From contig OZ245920.1 of the NCBI GenBank assembly GCA_965229685.1, forward strand, positions 3,038,001 through 3,102,000: a DNA stretch of 64,000 bases, in the 5' to 3' direction. The notes below the pieces were generated by a model that worked only from the letters and a program-made list of their open reading frames with translations, was not told the DNA's origin and did no database searches. A program made the translations under genes and the position numbers. The DNA comes from Pacificispira sp033344895. Lineage in GTDB: Bacteria > Pseudomonadota > Alphaproteobacteria > UBA8366 > Aestuariispiraceae. Below, in pieces: positions 34,469-42,318 of this stretch (position 1 is the stretch's first letter; each line of letters begins with the position of its first letter).

Positions 34469-35283
34469 GACGGATAGACCTGCTGGATCGCGCGCCGCAG
34501 CGCGACTTCATGTTGGCGGTGCGAAACCGGGGTGGCGTCGGGCAAGGCCGCACGCACCGTTTCGGATAGTTTGGACAGGGCCTTTCCCCCCTCCTTCGCA
34601 AGCTGTCGGGAGAAGCCATCCAGAACGACCGGGGCGCCATCGGTCGCCCCCATGACAACGCGGCAGTAGCGCTGCTCCGGATCGACGACCAGCGCGCCGA
34701 TTGCCTCGGCGAACTCACCCACCTTGCGGCAAATCTTGTAGTAGCCCCAGCGGACCATATCCGATCGCTTCGGAATGCGGACGGCCTCGATGATTTCGCC
34801 GTCGCGCAGGGCGGTGGTGAACGCGCCCTGCATGAAGTCGGTCATCGCCACTTCGCGGCTGCCTTCGGCGTTGCGCAGGGTCAGAACGGCGTCGAGCGTG
34901 GTCAGCGTCGTCACCCAATCCGCCGCCGGATCTGCATGGGCCAGCGATCCGCCGATCGTGCCACGGGTCCGGACCGCACGGTGGGCGATGCCCCCGGCGA
35001 CATAACGCATCATACCGCCTGCCGGGTCCGGAACCTTGCCGTCTTCGAATTCAGCGTGGCGCAGGGCGGCCCCGAGCGTAAGGGCATTCGTCCCGTCCTC
35101 GATGCGGCGCAAAGCCTCCGTCCCGGCCAGCCCGACCAGGCCGGTGGGCCGAACAAGTCGCAGATTCAGCATCGGGCCCAGGGACTGACCACCGGAAATC
35201 ACCTTGATATCGGTGCTCGACAGCTGGGACAGGGCATGATCGACGGTTTCCGCGGCAGCATAGTCGAAGTCGACGGGTTTCAT
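34465..35283 (-). CDS. Molybdenum hydroxylase FAD-binding subunit (CoxM type)
   Basis: This 272-residue medium subunit has FAD-binding motifs SGGQSLGPMLNLRL (about 35-48) and TRGTIGGSLAHADPAADW (about 108-125) and a C-terminal CODH_FAD_C domain. It overlaps the large-subunit stop and the small-subunit start by 4 bp each, a tightly coupled L-M-S order. It transfers electrons from the Fe-S subunit to an acceptor. Confidence 0.92.
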   Translation of the reverse strand: MKPVDFDYAAAETVDHALSQLSSTDIKVISGGQSLGPMLNLRLVRPTGLVGLAGTEALRRIEDGTNALTLGAALRHAEFEDGKVPDPAGGMMRYVAGGIAHRAVRTRGTIGGSLAHADPAADWVTTLTTLDAVLTLRNAEGSREVAMTDFMQGAFTTALRDGEIIEAVRIPKRSDMVRWGYYKICRKVGEFAEAIGALVVDPEQRYCRVVMGATDGAPVVLDGFSRQLAKEGGKALSKLSETVRAALPDATPVSHRQHEVALRRAIQQVYPS

Positions 35284-37634
35284 GCCACGGCCTCCGCGAC
35301 GGATTTCGTCTCGGCCTGGATCAGGGCCTCAAGGATTCTTTCCGGGGTTGCCGGAATTCGCGTCAGTTCGACCCCTCGTTCCTTCAATGCGTCGTTGATC
35401 GCATTGACGATGGCGCCCGGCGGCGCGATGGCACCGCCTTCGCCGACCCCCTTCATGCCATGGGCGGAATAGGGGGACGGGCTTTCCATATGTCCCACCT
35501 TCATCCGCGGAATCTCGAAGGCGCCGGGCAGGGTATAGTCCTGAAGCGTGGACGCCAGCGGCTGCCCCTGGACGTCGTAGGGAGATTCCTCGAACAGGGC
35601 TGTACCGATGCCCTGGACTGCGCCGCCGATCAACTGGCCGTCGACGATCATCGGGTTCACCATGCGCCCGCAATCGTCCACGACGGCATAGTCGAGAAGT
35701 TCGACCTGCCCGGTCTCGTCATCCACCGCGACGACGGCAGCATGGGTCGAATAGGTGAAGACGCCGCTGTCGACCTTCGGCTTGTAGCCTTCGGTGACTT
35801 CCAGCCCCATTGTGTCGACATTGTCGGGAAGCTGTTCAGGGCGCAGATACCAGGCCTTGCCGACATCGGCGAAGCTGATGCTGGCATTCCCGGAACAGAT
35901 GGCGCCGTCCTTCAATTCGACACTGTCTTCGGAACACTGCATCAGATGCGCCGCGATCCGCCGGATGCGCCGGGCCAATTCGACGCTGGCACGGGACACC
36001 GCCCCACCGGCCATGACCATGCCGCGCGACGCATATGCCCCGGTCGAATAAGGAGTAGAGGCCGTGTCGCCCAGGGTCACGCGCACCGAATCGAAGGCAA
36101 TGCCCAACTCCTCCACCGCGACCTGGGACAGGGTTGTTTCCAGCCCCTGCCCGATCGTGTGGATTCCGGCCCGGATTTCCAGGCTGCCATCCGGGGTCAG
36201 GCGCACGGTCGCCTGTTCATAGCCGGGCACCAGCGGGATACCCCAGCTGGCGAAGACCTTGGTGCCGTGAGCCGATTGCTCGGTGAAGGTGGAAAAGCCG
36301 ACACCGATCCGGCGGCCATCCGGCTCACCGGCGGCCTGCCGCTTCCGCACGCCGGCCACATCGATCAGCTCCGCGGCCATGCGCAGCGATTCCGGATAAT
36401 CGCCGCTGTCATAGTGCTTTCCGGTCACGTTCGTGTAGGGCATCTGCGCTGCCTGGACGAGGTTCTCGGCACGCACATCCATCGGATCACGGCCCACTTC
36501 GCGGGCAATGGCATCGATCATCAGTTCGATCGCGAAACACACGCCGGGCCGTGCAACGCCGCGATAGGGTGTGAAAGGCGGCTTGTTTGTGGCCACTGAA
36601 AACGTCTTGCAGCGATAGACATTGAAATCATACGGGCCCGGCAGGTTACCACCGGCCTGCGCGGCCTCCAGGCAGGCCGTGAATGGCCAGACCGAATAGG
36701 CGCCGACGCTGACCGTTACTTCGGCGTCAAGGCCGAGCAACCGGCCGCGTTCATCCGCATAGGCGGTCAGCTTGTAATGATGTTCGCGGGAATTCGCCCC
36801 GGCGGTGAGATGCTCGCGTCGGTCCTCGATCCAGCGGAACGGCCGGCGCAGCGTCATCGCAAGCCAGGCGACGCAGATTTCTTCCGGCTGCAATACGCAT
36901 TTGTATCCGAAACCGCCGCCGACATCCGGGGGAATGACCCTGATCTTCGCCTGATCCAGCCCCAGCGTCTCGGAGAGGCCGGTCCGGATCATGTGCGGCA
37001 CCTGGGTGGAGGTATAGACGACCAGCTGACCGGCCTGGAAATCCCAATAGGCCAGAACACCCTTGCCTTCCATCGGGTGCATGCATTGCCGACCGGTGTT
37101 CAGTTCGCGCGAAACCTTGACCGGCGCAGTCCTGGCCAGCGCGTCGATATCACCATTCACGGCGGTCGTCAGGAAGAGGTTGTCGCCCCAATCATCATGC
37201 ACCAGCGGGGAATCCGGGCTACGAGCGGCGAGACTGTCCACCACGGCGGGCAGCTCCTCGATTTCGAGATCGACCGCCTCTGCCACATCCTCCGCTTCCG
37301 CACGGGTCGGCGCGATGCACATCGCGATACATTCCCCGACGAAACGGACCTTGTCGGTCGCCAGTGCCGGATAGTCGGAGGTCTTGAAACCGGGGATGCC
37401 GGAATTCGCGACGATCGGATTGACGCCGGTCAGGTCGGCTGCGGTGAAGACACGATCTTCCATACCCGTTGGCTTGGTGATCCTGCGGATTTTGCCATGC
37501 GCAATGGCGCTGCGCCGAAAGGCCACGTCCGACAGGCCCGGCATCGCGATATCGGAGACAAATCGGCCCCGCCCATGAAGATGCCGTTCGTCTTCCTTGC
37601 GGATAACCCGCGCGCCGATCCCGTCTTTTACCAT
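35280..37634 (-). CDS. Molybdenum hydroxylase catalytic large subunit (CoxL-like), predicted picolinate 6-hydroxylase
   Basis: This 784-residue xanthine dehydrogenase-family subunit binds molybdopterin cytosine dinucleotide: VGGGFGYKCVLQPEEI (first Mo-cofactor loop) and the catalytic glutamate in GVGEGGAIAPPGA near residue 735. The loop near residue 360 reads TPYRGVARPG, not the AYRCSFR of true CO dehydrogenase, so CO oxidation is rejected. It follows the TRAP genes by 77 bp in the same direction and lies in a MarR-linked regulon with a 2,5-dihydroxypyridine pathway. Hydroxylation of a pyridine carboxylate (picolinate to 6-hydroxypicolinate) is the best inference; nicotinate is the alternative. 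Confidence 0.88.
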   Translation of the reverse strand: MVKDGIGARVIRKEDERHLHGRGRFVSDIAMPGLSDVAFRRSAIAHGKIRRITKPTGMEDRVFTAADLTGVNPIVANSGIPGFKTSDYPALATDKVRFVGECIAMCIAPTRAEAEDVAEAVDLEIEELPAVVDSLAARSPDSPLVHDDWGDNLFLTTAVNGDIDALARTAPVKVSRELNTGRQCMHPMEGKGVLAYWDFQAGQLVVYTSTQVPHMIRTGLSETLGLDQAKIRVIPPDVGGGFGYKCVLQPEEICVAWLAMTLRRPFRWIEDRREHLTAGANSREHHYKLTAYADERGRLLGLDAEVTVSVGAYSVWPFTACLEAAQAGGNLPGPYDFNVYRCKTFSVATNKPPFTPYRGVARPGVCFAIELMIDAIAREVGRDPMDVRAENLVQAAQMPYTNVTGKHYDSGDYPESLRMAAELIDVAGVRKRQAAGEPDGRRIGVGFSTFTEQSAHGTKVFASWGIPLVPGYEQATVRLTPDGSLEIRAGIHTIGQGLETTLSQVAVEELGIAFDSVRVTLGDTASTPYSTGAYASRGMVMAGGAVSRASVELARRIRRIAAHLMQCSEDSVELKDGAICSGNASISFADVGKAWYLRPEQLPDNVDTMGLEVTEGYKPKVDSGVFTYSTHAAVVAVDDETGQVELLDYAVVDDCGRMVNPMIVDGQLIGGAVQGIGTALFEESPYDVQGQPLASTLQDYTLPGAFEIPRMKVGHMESPSPYSAHGMKGVGEGGAIAPPGAIVNAINDALKERGVELTRIPATPERILEALIQAETKSVAEAVA

Positions 37635-37665
37635 TTCAAAACTCTCTTAATTCAGAAGAAGCGTG

Positions 37666-37697
37666 AGCCGGCATCACGCGTACACGCGATGCCGGCT
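37666..37697 (-). other. Intergenic hairpin between dctP and the coxL-type gene
   Basis: AGCCGGCATC (37666-37675) and GATGCCGGCT (37688-37697) pair perfectly over 10 bp around a 12-nt loop, and a GTG/CAC pair extends the base with one bulge. The minus strand then reads CTTCTTCTG, not a T-run. It may protect the TRAP transcript end or limit read-through into the hydroxylase genes. Confidence 0.6.
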
Positions 37698-37711
37698 TCA
37701 CAAACACCCGA

Positions 37712-38815
37712 TCAGAGCCCGTAGGGGAAGTCCAGACCGCGCGCCTTCATGAACGCCAGTTCCGACGCATTGGTGTACGACATCACCTGTTTCCGGAAGG
37801 TCATCAGGCTGGTGTACACTTCCTTGCTCAACTCATCCGCCTCGCCGGCTTCGGCGATGACTTTGCCGGCCACATGACCCAGCGTCGTCAGCGTCGCCTC
37901 ATCGAGGAACTTCATCTCGATGCCGTGCTCATCCCGCAGCGTGTTGTAGGCCTGCGCGTTCTTGGCAACGAATTCAGACAGAACCACGCTGTTCGCGGTT
38001 TCATTCGCCATCTGCACGATCGCCTTCAGGTCGTCCGGCAGATCGTCCCAGGCCTGCTTGTTGATGAAGCAATCCAGAACGCCGCACGGCTCCATCCAGC
38101 CGGGCCAGTAGCAGAACTTCGCGACCTTGTGCAGGCCGAACGCCATATCGTTGAAGGGTCCGACGAAATCGGCACCGTCAATGGCGTTGGTCTGTAGGCC
38201 CTGGGGGACTTCACCCAGCGGCATCTGAACCGGCGTCGCGCCGATTTCGCGCAGAACCTTCGCGCCCAGACCGCCGGATCGGATCTTCATGCCCTTGTAG
38301 TCGTCGATGCTGTTGATTTCCTTGTTGAACCAACCGGCCGACTGCACCGAGGTATTGCCGCTGGGCAGGAACTTCACACCCATTTCGCCGTAAATCTTGT
38401 CGGCGATTTCCTGACCACCGCCGAAGCGGAACCAGGCATTCTGTTCCTGGGTGGTGATGCCGAAGGGCAGCGGGGTGAAGAACTGCACCGCCGGCAGTTT
38501 GCCCGCCCAGTAGGCCGGATAACCATGACCCATTTCCAGGCCACCGTCGGCGACCGCATCCATCAGCTGCAGCGGCGGGGCGATTTCACCGGCACCGTAG
38601 AGCTTGATCGACAGCTTCCCGCCGGAGGCCTTTTCGACCATCTCAGACACCATCTTCGCGCCGGTCCACAGCAGCGGCGAGTTCTCCCGCCATGTGGCCT
38701 GCATGCGCCACTGGATCTTGCCCTGGGAAATGGCCGGGGTCGACAAGGCCGTCGCCGCCACACCGCCGGCGCCCAAAGCACCTGCGGCCTTAAAGAATTG
38801 TCTGCGCTTCATCAT
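37712..38815 (-). CDS. dctP: TRAP transporter substrate-binding protein DctP with Tat-type signal
   Basis: This 367-residue periplasmic binding protein begins MMKRRQFFKAAGALGAGG, a twin-arginine signal (RRQFFK), with cleavage near STPAISQ. The mature part shows DctP features: KLSIKLYGAGEIAPPLQLMDAV and the specificity arginine in KIRSGGLGAKVL, which binds a carboxylate. GGAG lies before the ATG at 38815. It is coupled with dctM and dctQ upstream. The ligand inferred from the regulon is picolinate or a related aromatic carboxylate. Confidence 0.92.
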   Translation of the reverse strand: MMKRRQFFKAAGALGAGGVAATALSTPAISQGKIQWRMQATWRENSPLLWTGAKMVSEMVEKASGGKLSIKLYGAGEIAPPLQLMDAVADGGLEMGHGYPAYWAGKLPAVQFFTPLPFGITTQEQNAWFRFGGGQEIADKIYGEMGVKFLPSGNTSVQSAGWFNKEINSIDDYKGMKIRSGGLGAKVLREIGATPVQMPLGEVPQGLQTNAIDGADFVGPFNDMAFGLHKVAKFCYWPGWMEPCGVLDCFINKQAWDDLPDDLKAIVQMANETANSVVLSEFVAKNAQAYNTLRDEHGIEMKFLDEATLTTLGHVAGKVIAEAGEADELSKEVYTSLMTFRKQVMSYTNASELAFMKARGLDFPYGL

Positions 38816-38904
38816 TGTCTCCTCGTTCTCCTGTTCAGTCGGGGCGAACGCCCCCTCACCTTCTCCTGACCCGTCTCCGCCCTGGAGGCATTTCGCATGA
38901 ATAA

Positions 38905-40287
38905 TCAGAAGAGAAGTTTCGGTAGCCAGGTCGCGATGGACGGGAACATCCAGATCACGGCGATGGCCAGTATTTGAATGGCGACAAAGGGAATGACGCC
39001 GCGATAGATCGCCGGCCCGCTCAGACCCTGAGCGACACCTTGCAGATAGAAGATGGCGAAGCCGAAGGGGGGCGTCAGATAGCTGGTCTGCAGGACGATC
39101 GCCATGGCGACACCAAGCCAGATCGGGTCGACTCCCATGATGATCAGGATCGGCGCGAAGATCGGCACCACGATGAAGATGATCTCGAACGTGTCGATCA
39201 TGAAGCCCAGCAGGAACATGATGAACAGCACGAAGATCGTGGCCCCGAGCGCACCGCCGGGCAGGTCCGCCACAAAGTCGCGGACGACGTCGTCCCCGCC
39301 CAGCCCGCGGAAGACCAGCGAGAAGATCGTCGCGCCCAGCAGGATCGCGAAGATCATGTTGCTGATCATCAGCGTCGATTTGGAAATGTCGAACAGCAGG
39401 GCGCGGTTGAAACGGCCCTTGAGCACCCCCAGAAGGCAGGCACCGACCGCACCGACGGCAGCAGATTCGGTAGCCGTGGCAATTCCCGTCAGGATCGAGC
39501 CCAGGACCAGGATGATCAGGACCATCGGCGGGATAACCGCGCGCAGCATCCGGCGCCCCAGAGAGCGGCGTTCCTCCTCGGACATGATGAGCGGAGGGCA
39601 TGCCTTGGGATTGAGTGCGGCGCGTATCAATAGCCAGACGATATAGAACCCGACCAGCAGCAGCCCGGGCAGCAATGCCGCCGAGAACAGATCCGTGATC
39701 GTGACCTGGGCACCGTCGAACCGACCCAGTTCCAGATTGGCCTGGGTATTCGCGTTCTGCAGCATGATGCCGAGAAGGATCAGGACCGTCGACGGCGGGA
39801 TGAGCTGCGCCATCGTGCCGGATGCGCAGATGATTCCGCCGGCCAGACTGGGATCGTATTTTGCGCGCATCATGGCCGGCAGGCTGATGAGCCCCATTGT
39901 TACCACGGTGGCGCCGACAATGCCGGTGGACGCCGCCAGCAACGCACCGACGATGATGACGGAAATCCCCAGCCCGCCGCGCATGCGGCCGAAGGCCTGC
40001 CCCATGGTAAGCAGCAGATCTTCCGCAATCTTGGACCGCTCCAGAACCACGCCCATGAAGACGAACAATGGCACCGCCACCAGGGTCTCGTCGGTCATCA
40101 GGCTCACGAACCTGCCCAGTATCGAGGACGTCATGCCCCACACGAACAGATCGAACTGCGACCCGATCAGTGCGAAGAGGATCGAGACGCCGGCCAGCCC
40201 GAAGGCAACCGGGAACCCGGTCAGCAGCACGGCGAAGGTCGCCACGAAGAACAGCAGGATGAAGAGGGCGTGCATGTCCTCAGCCAT
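38905..40287 (-). CDS. dctM: TRAP transporter large permease DctM
   Basis: This 460-residue protein of about 12 membrane helices has the typical DctM segments PLFVFMGVVLERSKIAEDLL, ASTGIVGATVVTMGLISLPAM, GTMAQLIPPSTVLILLG and LTPPFGFAIFYLQGVA. It overlaps dctQ by 8 bp. It is the Na+-dependent transport subunit working with DctQ and DctP. Confidence 0.95.
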   Translation of the reverse strand: MAEDMHALFILLFFVATFAVLLTGFPVAFGLAGVSILFALIGSQFDLFVWGMTSSILGRFVSLMTDETLVAVPLFVFMGVVLERSKIAEDLLLTMGQAFGRMRGGLGISVIIVGALLAASTGIVGATVVTMGLISLPAMMRAKYDPSLAGGIICASGTMAQLIPPSTVLILLGIMLQNANTQANLELGRFDGAQVTITDLFSAALLPGLLLVGFYIVWLLIRAALNPKACPPLIMSEEERRSLGRRMLRAVIPPMVLIILVLGSILTGIATATESAAVGAVGACLLGVLKGRFNRALLFDISKSTLMISNMIFAILLGATIFSLVFRGLGGDDVVRDFVADLPGGALGATIFVLFIMFLLGFMIDTFEIIFIVVPIFAPILIIMGVDPIWLGVAMAIVLQTSYLTPPFGFAIFYLQGVAQGLSGPAIYRGVIPFVAIQILAIAVIWMFPSIATWLPKLLF

Positions 40288-40813
40288 GATTCGACGCCCC
40301 CTTCTCGTCGGCAGATCGCAACAGATGGATCGCGCGGATCAGGTCTGAGAGCCCCTGCAGCGAGACCAGGACACAGAAGGCCGGCACGGCCGCCTTCATC
40401 ACATACATGAACGGCAGCCCGTCGATGGACGGCGACATTTCCAGACTGAGGATCGATCGCAGCACCGCATTCCAGGACGCGGTTCCAATCACGTACATCG
40501 CCGGCCAGAGCAGACACAGGACGCCGAACACCGTCACGACGGCGCGCCCACGCTCGGTTAACCGAGTATAGAGCACGTCCACCCGGACATGCTTGTTTTC
40601 GATCATCAGATAGGACGCGCCCAGCGTGATCACGAGACCATTGAGCCAGACGAAGCTTTCCGAGAGCCACGGGAAGCCGAGCTGAAACCCGTATCTGAGA
40701 ACGACGACCGATCCGCCCAGCAGCACGATCACCGGCAGACACAGGATCATCAGATAGCCGATCATCCGACCCATCCCGTCGATCCGGTCGGCAAGCCACA
40801 GCGCCGCCGCCAT
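40280..40813 (-). CDS. dctQ: TRAP transporter small permease DctQ
   Basis: This 177-residue protein has four membrane helices; the family motif around SESFVWLNGLVITLGASYLMIENKHVRVDVLY is clear. GGAAGGG precedes the ATG at 40813. It is the first gene of the predicted dctQMP-coxLMS transcription unit. The promoter with the MarR-type operator lies about 140-170 bp upstream. Confidence 0.92.
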   Translation of the reverse strand: MAAALWLADRIDGMGRMIGYLMILCLPVIVLLGGSVVVLRYGFQLGFPWLSESFVWLNGLVITLGASYLMIENKHVRVDVLYTRLTERGRAVVTVFGVLCLLWPAMYVIGTASWNAVLRSILSLEMSPSIDGLPFMYVMKAAVPAFCVLVSLQGLSDLIRAIHLLRSADEKGASNHG

Positions 40814-41206
40814 CAGACGGCCCTTCCGCGGCAGGCAATCACGGGCGCATCGATGCGCACACGTCCCGTAGGTGAGAACAATTTCATTCCCTCGGTCCCC
40901 AGACTTCTATCCCTCAACCAACCGGCTTCGCCGATCTTAGCTTTATTAATAAGCAGTATACTGAGGTTTTTTTCGGTGTCAATCAGCCGAAACAGAACCG
41001 CCAAATTCATCATTTTTCAACGAAAAATCAGATATTTATAGATTCCACATAAAAACAACACTGCTTCTTAGCGGTTTAAAATGTGTTGAATTATGAGAGA
41101 TACCTCACATATACCTGCGCCCAGAATCGGGGATGGCCCGACAAACGCTTGCGGCAAAGAACGCCGTTTGCGAGTGTTTTCGTAATAAGAAAAGCAAGGA
41201 CGTGAT
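40814..41206. promoter_or_regulatory. 393-bp divergent gap between dctQ and marR
   Basis: There is no gene in this gap. Its middle (about 40930-41100) is clearly AT-rich. It holds the operator and promoter for the TRAP operon (40954-40982), an AATCAG half-site at 40981-40986, an inverted repeat ATTTTTC-AAC-GAAAAAT at 41012-41028, and a possible marR promoter TTGAAT (41086-41091), 18 bp, TATACC (41110-41115). The last three are weak. Confidence 0.5.
40954..40982 (-). promoter_or_regulatory. TRAP/hydroxylase operon promoter with overlapping MarR-type operator
   Basis: On the minus strand TTGACA (40977-40982), a 16-bp spacer and TATACT (40955-40960) form a near-consensus sigma-70 promoter. The 10-bp palindrome CAGTATACTG (40954-40963) covers the -10 box. 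Binding there would block RNA polymerase, as expected of a MarR repressor. The same palindrome recurs at 45179, 45342 and 50656. Confidence 0.7.
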
Positions 41207-41716
41207 ATGGGAGCGAAAAAGGAAAAATCGGCCGAAGCCGACCAGCCGACAACATTGCTGGAGCGGATGCCACTTTGGTCCCGGCCGGGCTTTCTCGTCC
41301 GGCGGTTGCATCAGATTCATCTCGCCCTGTTTCTGGAAGAGTGCAAGGAATTCGACATTACGCCGGTCCAGTACGGACTTCTGACGACGCTCAAGCTGCG
41401 TCCCGATCAGGATCAGAATTCCCTGGGTCAGGAGCTGGGCCTTGACCGCACGAATGTCGCGGATGTCCTGGTACGTCTCACCAAGCGCGGGCTCGTGGAG
41501 CGCCGCCGCAGCGAGGAGGACAAGCGGATGGTCCTCGCCCGCCTGACCGAAGAAGGCGAGAATGTTACCGAGGCCATGTACTCCGCCATGCAACGTGCGC
41601 AGGAACGTCTGCTGGAGCCATTGCTGCCACAGGAACGGAACGCTTTCATCACCACGCTGATACGGCTGATCGACGGAAACAATCAGCACGGCAGAACCGT
41701 GTTCAAGCCGCACTGA
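41207..41716 (+). CDS. MarR-family transcriptional regulator (PicR-like)
   Basis: This 169-residue winged-helix regulator has dimerisation helices at both ends, a recognition-helix region in LGQELGLDRTNVADVLVRLTKRGLVERRRSEEDKR and the wing ending in RMVLARLTEEG. It is divergent from the TRAP/molybdenum hydroxylase operon and convergent with the oxygenase genes. From memory, the picolinate repressor PicR of Alcaligenes faecalis is a MarR protein that binds TCAG-N4-CTNN, which the sites here match. It probably represses the whole regulon until the aromatic acid is present. Confidence 0.88.
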   Translation: MGAKKEKSAEADQPTTLLERMPLWSRPGFLVRRLHQIHLALFLEECKEFDITPVQYGLLTTLKLRPDQDQNSLGQELGLDRTNVADVLVRLTKRGLVERRRSEEDKRMVLARLTEEGENVTEAMYSAMQRAQERLLEPLLPQERNAFITTLIRLIDGNNQHGRTVFKPH

Positions 41717-41742
41717 TCGTTTCGGATACGCCCGGGCCCCAG

Positions 41743-41757
41743 GGGCGGACAACGCCC
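41743..41757. terminator. Small hairpin between convergent marR and oxygenase beta-subunit genes
   Basis: GGGCG (41743-41747) and CGCCC (41753-41757) form a 5-bp stem around GACAA, in the 44-bp convergent gap. A GTTCT sequence follows on the plus strand. It is short and without a full T-run, so weak evidence only. Confidence 0.3.
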
Positions 41758-41760
41758 GTT

Positions 41761-42318
41761 CTAAACCGGCAGCACCAAAGCTGTCGGTATGATCAGGCTG
41801 TCGTAGACGCAAATGCGCCTGCGCAATCGCAGCGCGCCATCCCCGCCCCGCAGGAATATGTCATGATATGATCCGGCCTGGTGGATATGCGTGGTCGGAT
41901 CATCGTGCAGGGTCTCCAGCACCATGTAATTGGCCCGTGCCGCAATGCTGCCGTCTTCGGAAACGCCGAGCGCCATGGTGTTGGTGACGTAGTGCCGCAG
42001 GTAGCGCGGTGCGAACATGGCGGTGTGCTGGATTGCGAAGGCGCGATCTTTCAGCATCCCCTTGCCTTCGCAATGGACCAGACCGACCGGCATGTCGTTG
42101 TCGAAATTCTCCCGCGCGGTCACGGAATAGAAGGCGTCGTCGGTGAAGAACTCCGGCCAGGCCTGCAGATCTCCCTCATCCAGGACCAGGCTGTACTGCG
42201 CGTTGAAGTCCTCCAAATCGGCTCTTAATGCGCGCCTTTCCTCGCCCGTCGGCTCCCGGAACCCGCCAGTTCCCGCACCGGCCGCATCTCCAATGATCGG
42301 TTTCGACATGAACGACAT
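41761..42318 (-). CDS. Ring-hydroxylating oxygenase beta (small) subunit
   Basis: This 185-residue protein of the SnoaL-like/ring-hydroxylating beta family has DFNAQYSLVLDEGDLQAWPEFFTDDAFYSV near the start, RYLRHYVTNT in the middle, and GSYHDIFLRGGDGALRLRRRICVYDS at the end. It has no cofactor motifs, as expected for the structural subunit. Its ATG at 42318 overlaps the stop of the fused oxygenase gene (TGATG), so the two are translated together and should form an alpha-beta complex. A GTG one codon upstream is an alternative start. Confidence 0.9.
   Translation of the reverse strand: MSFMSKPIIGDAAGAGTGGFREPTGEERRALRADLEDFNAQYSLVLDEGDLQAWPEFFTDDAFYSVTARENFDNDMPVGLVHCEGKGMLKDRAFAIQHTAMFAPRYLRHYVTNTMALGVSEDGSIAARANYMVLETLHDDPTTHIHQAGSYHDIFLRGGDGALRLRRRICVYDSLIIPTALVLPV

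Noticed and set aside
35280..37634. Carbon monoxide dehydrogenase
   Set aside because: The active-site loop reads PYRGVARPG rather than the AYRCSFR of form I CO dehydrogenase, and the surrounding genes are for pyridine-ring breakdown.
41012..41028. ATTTTTC-AAC-GAAAAAT as an intrinsic terminator
   Set aside because: It is AT-only in the stem and lies in a divergent promoter region, so it is more likely part of the control region, if functional at all.
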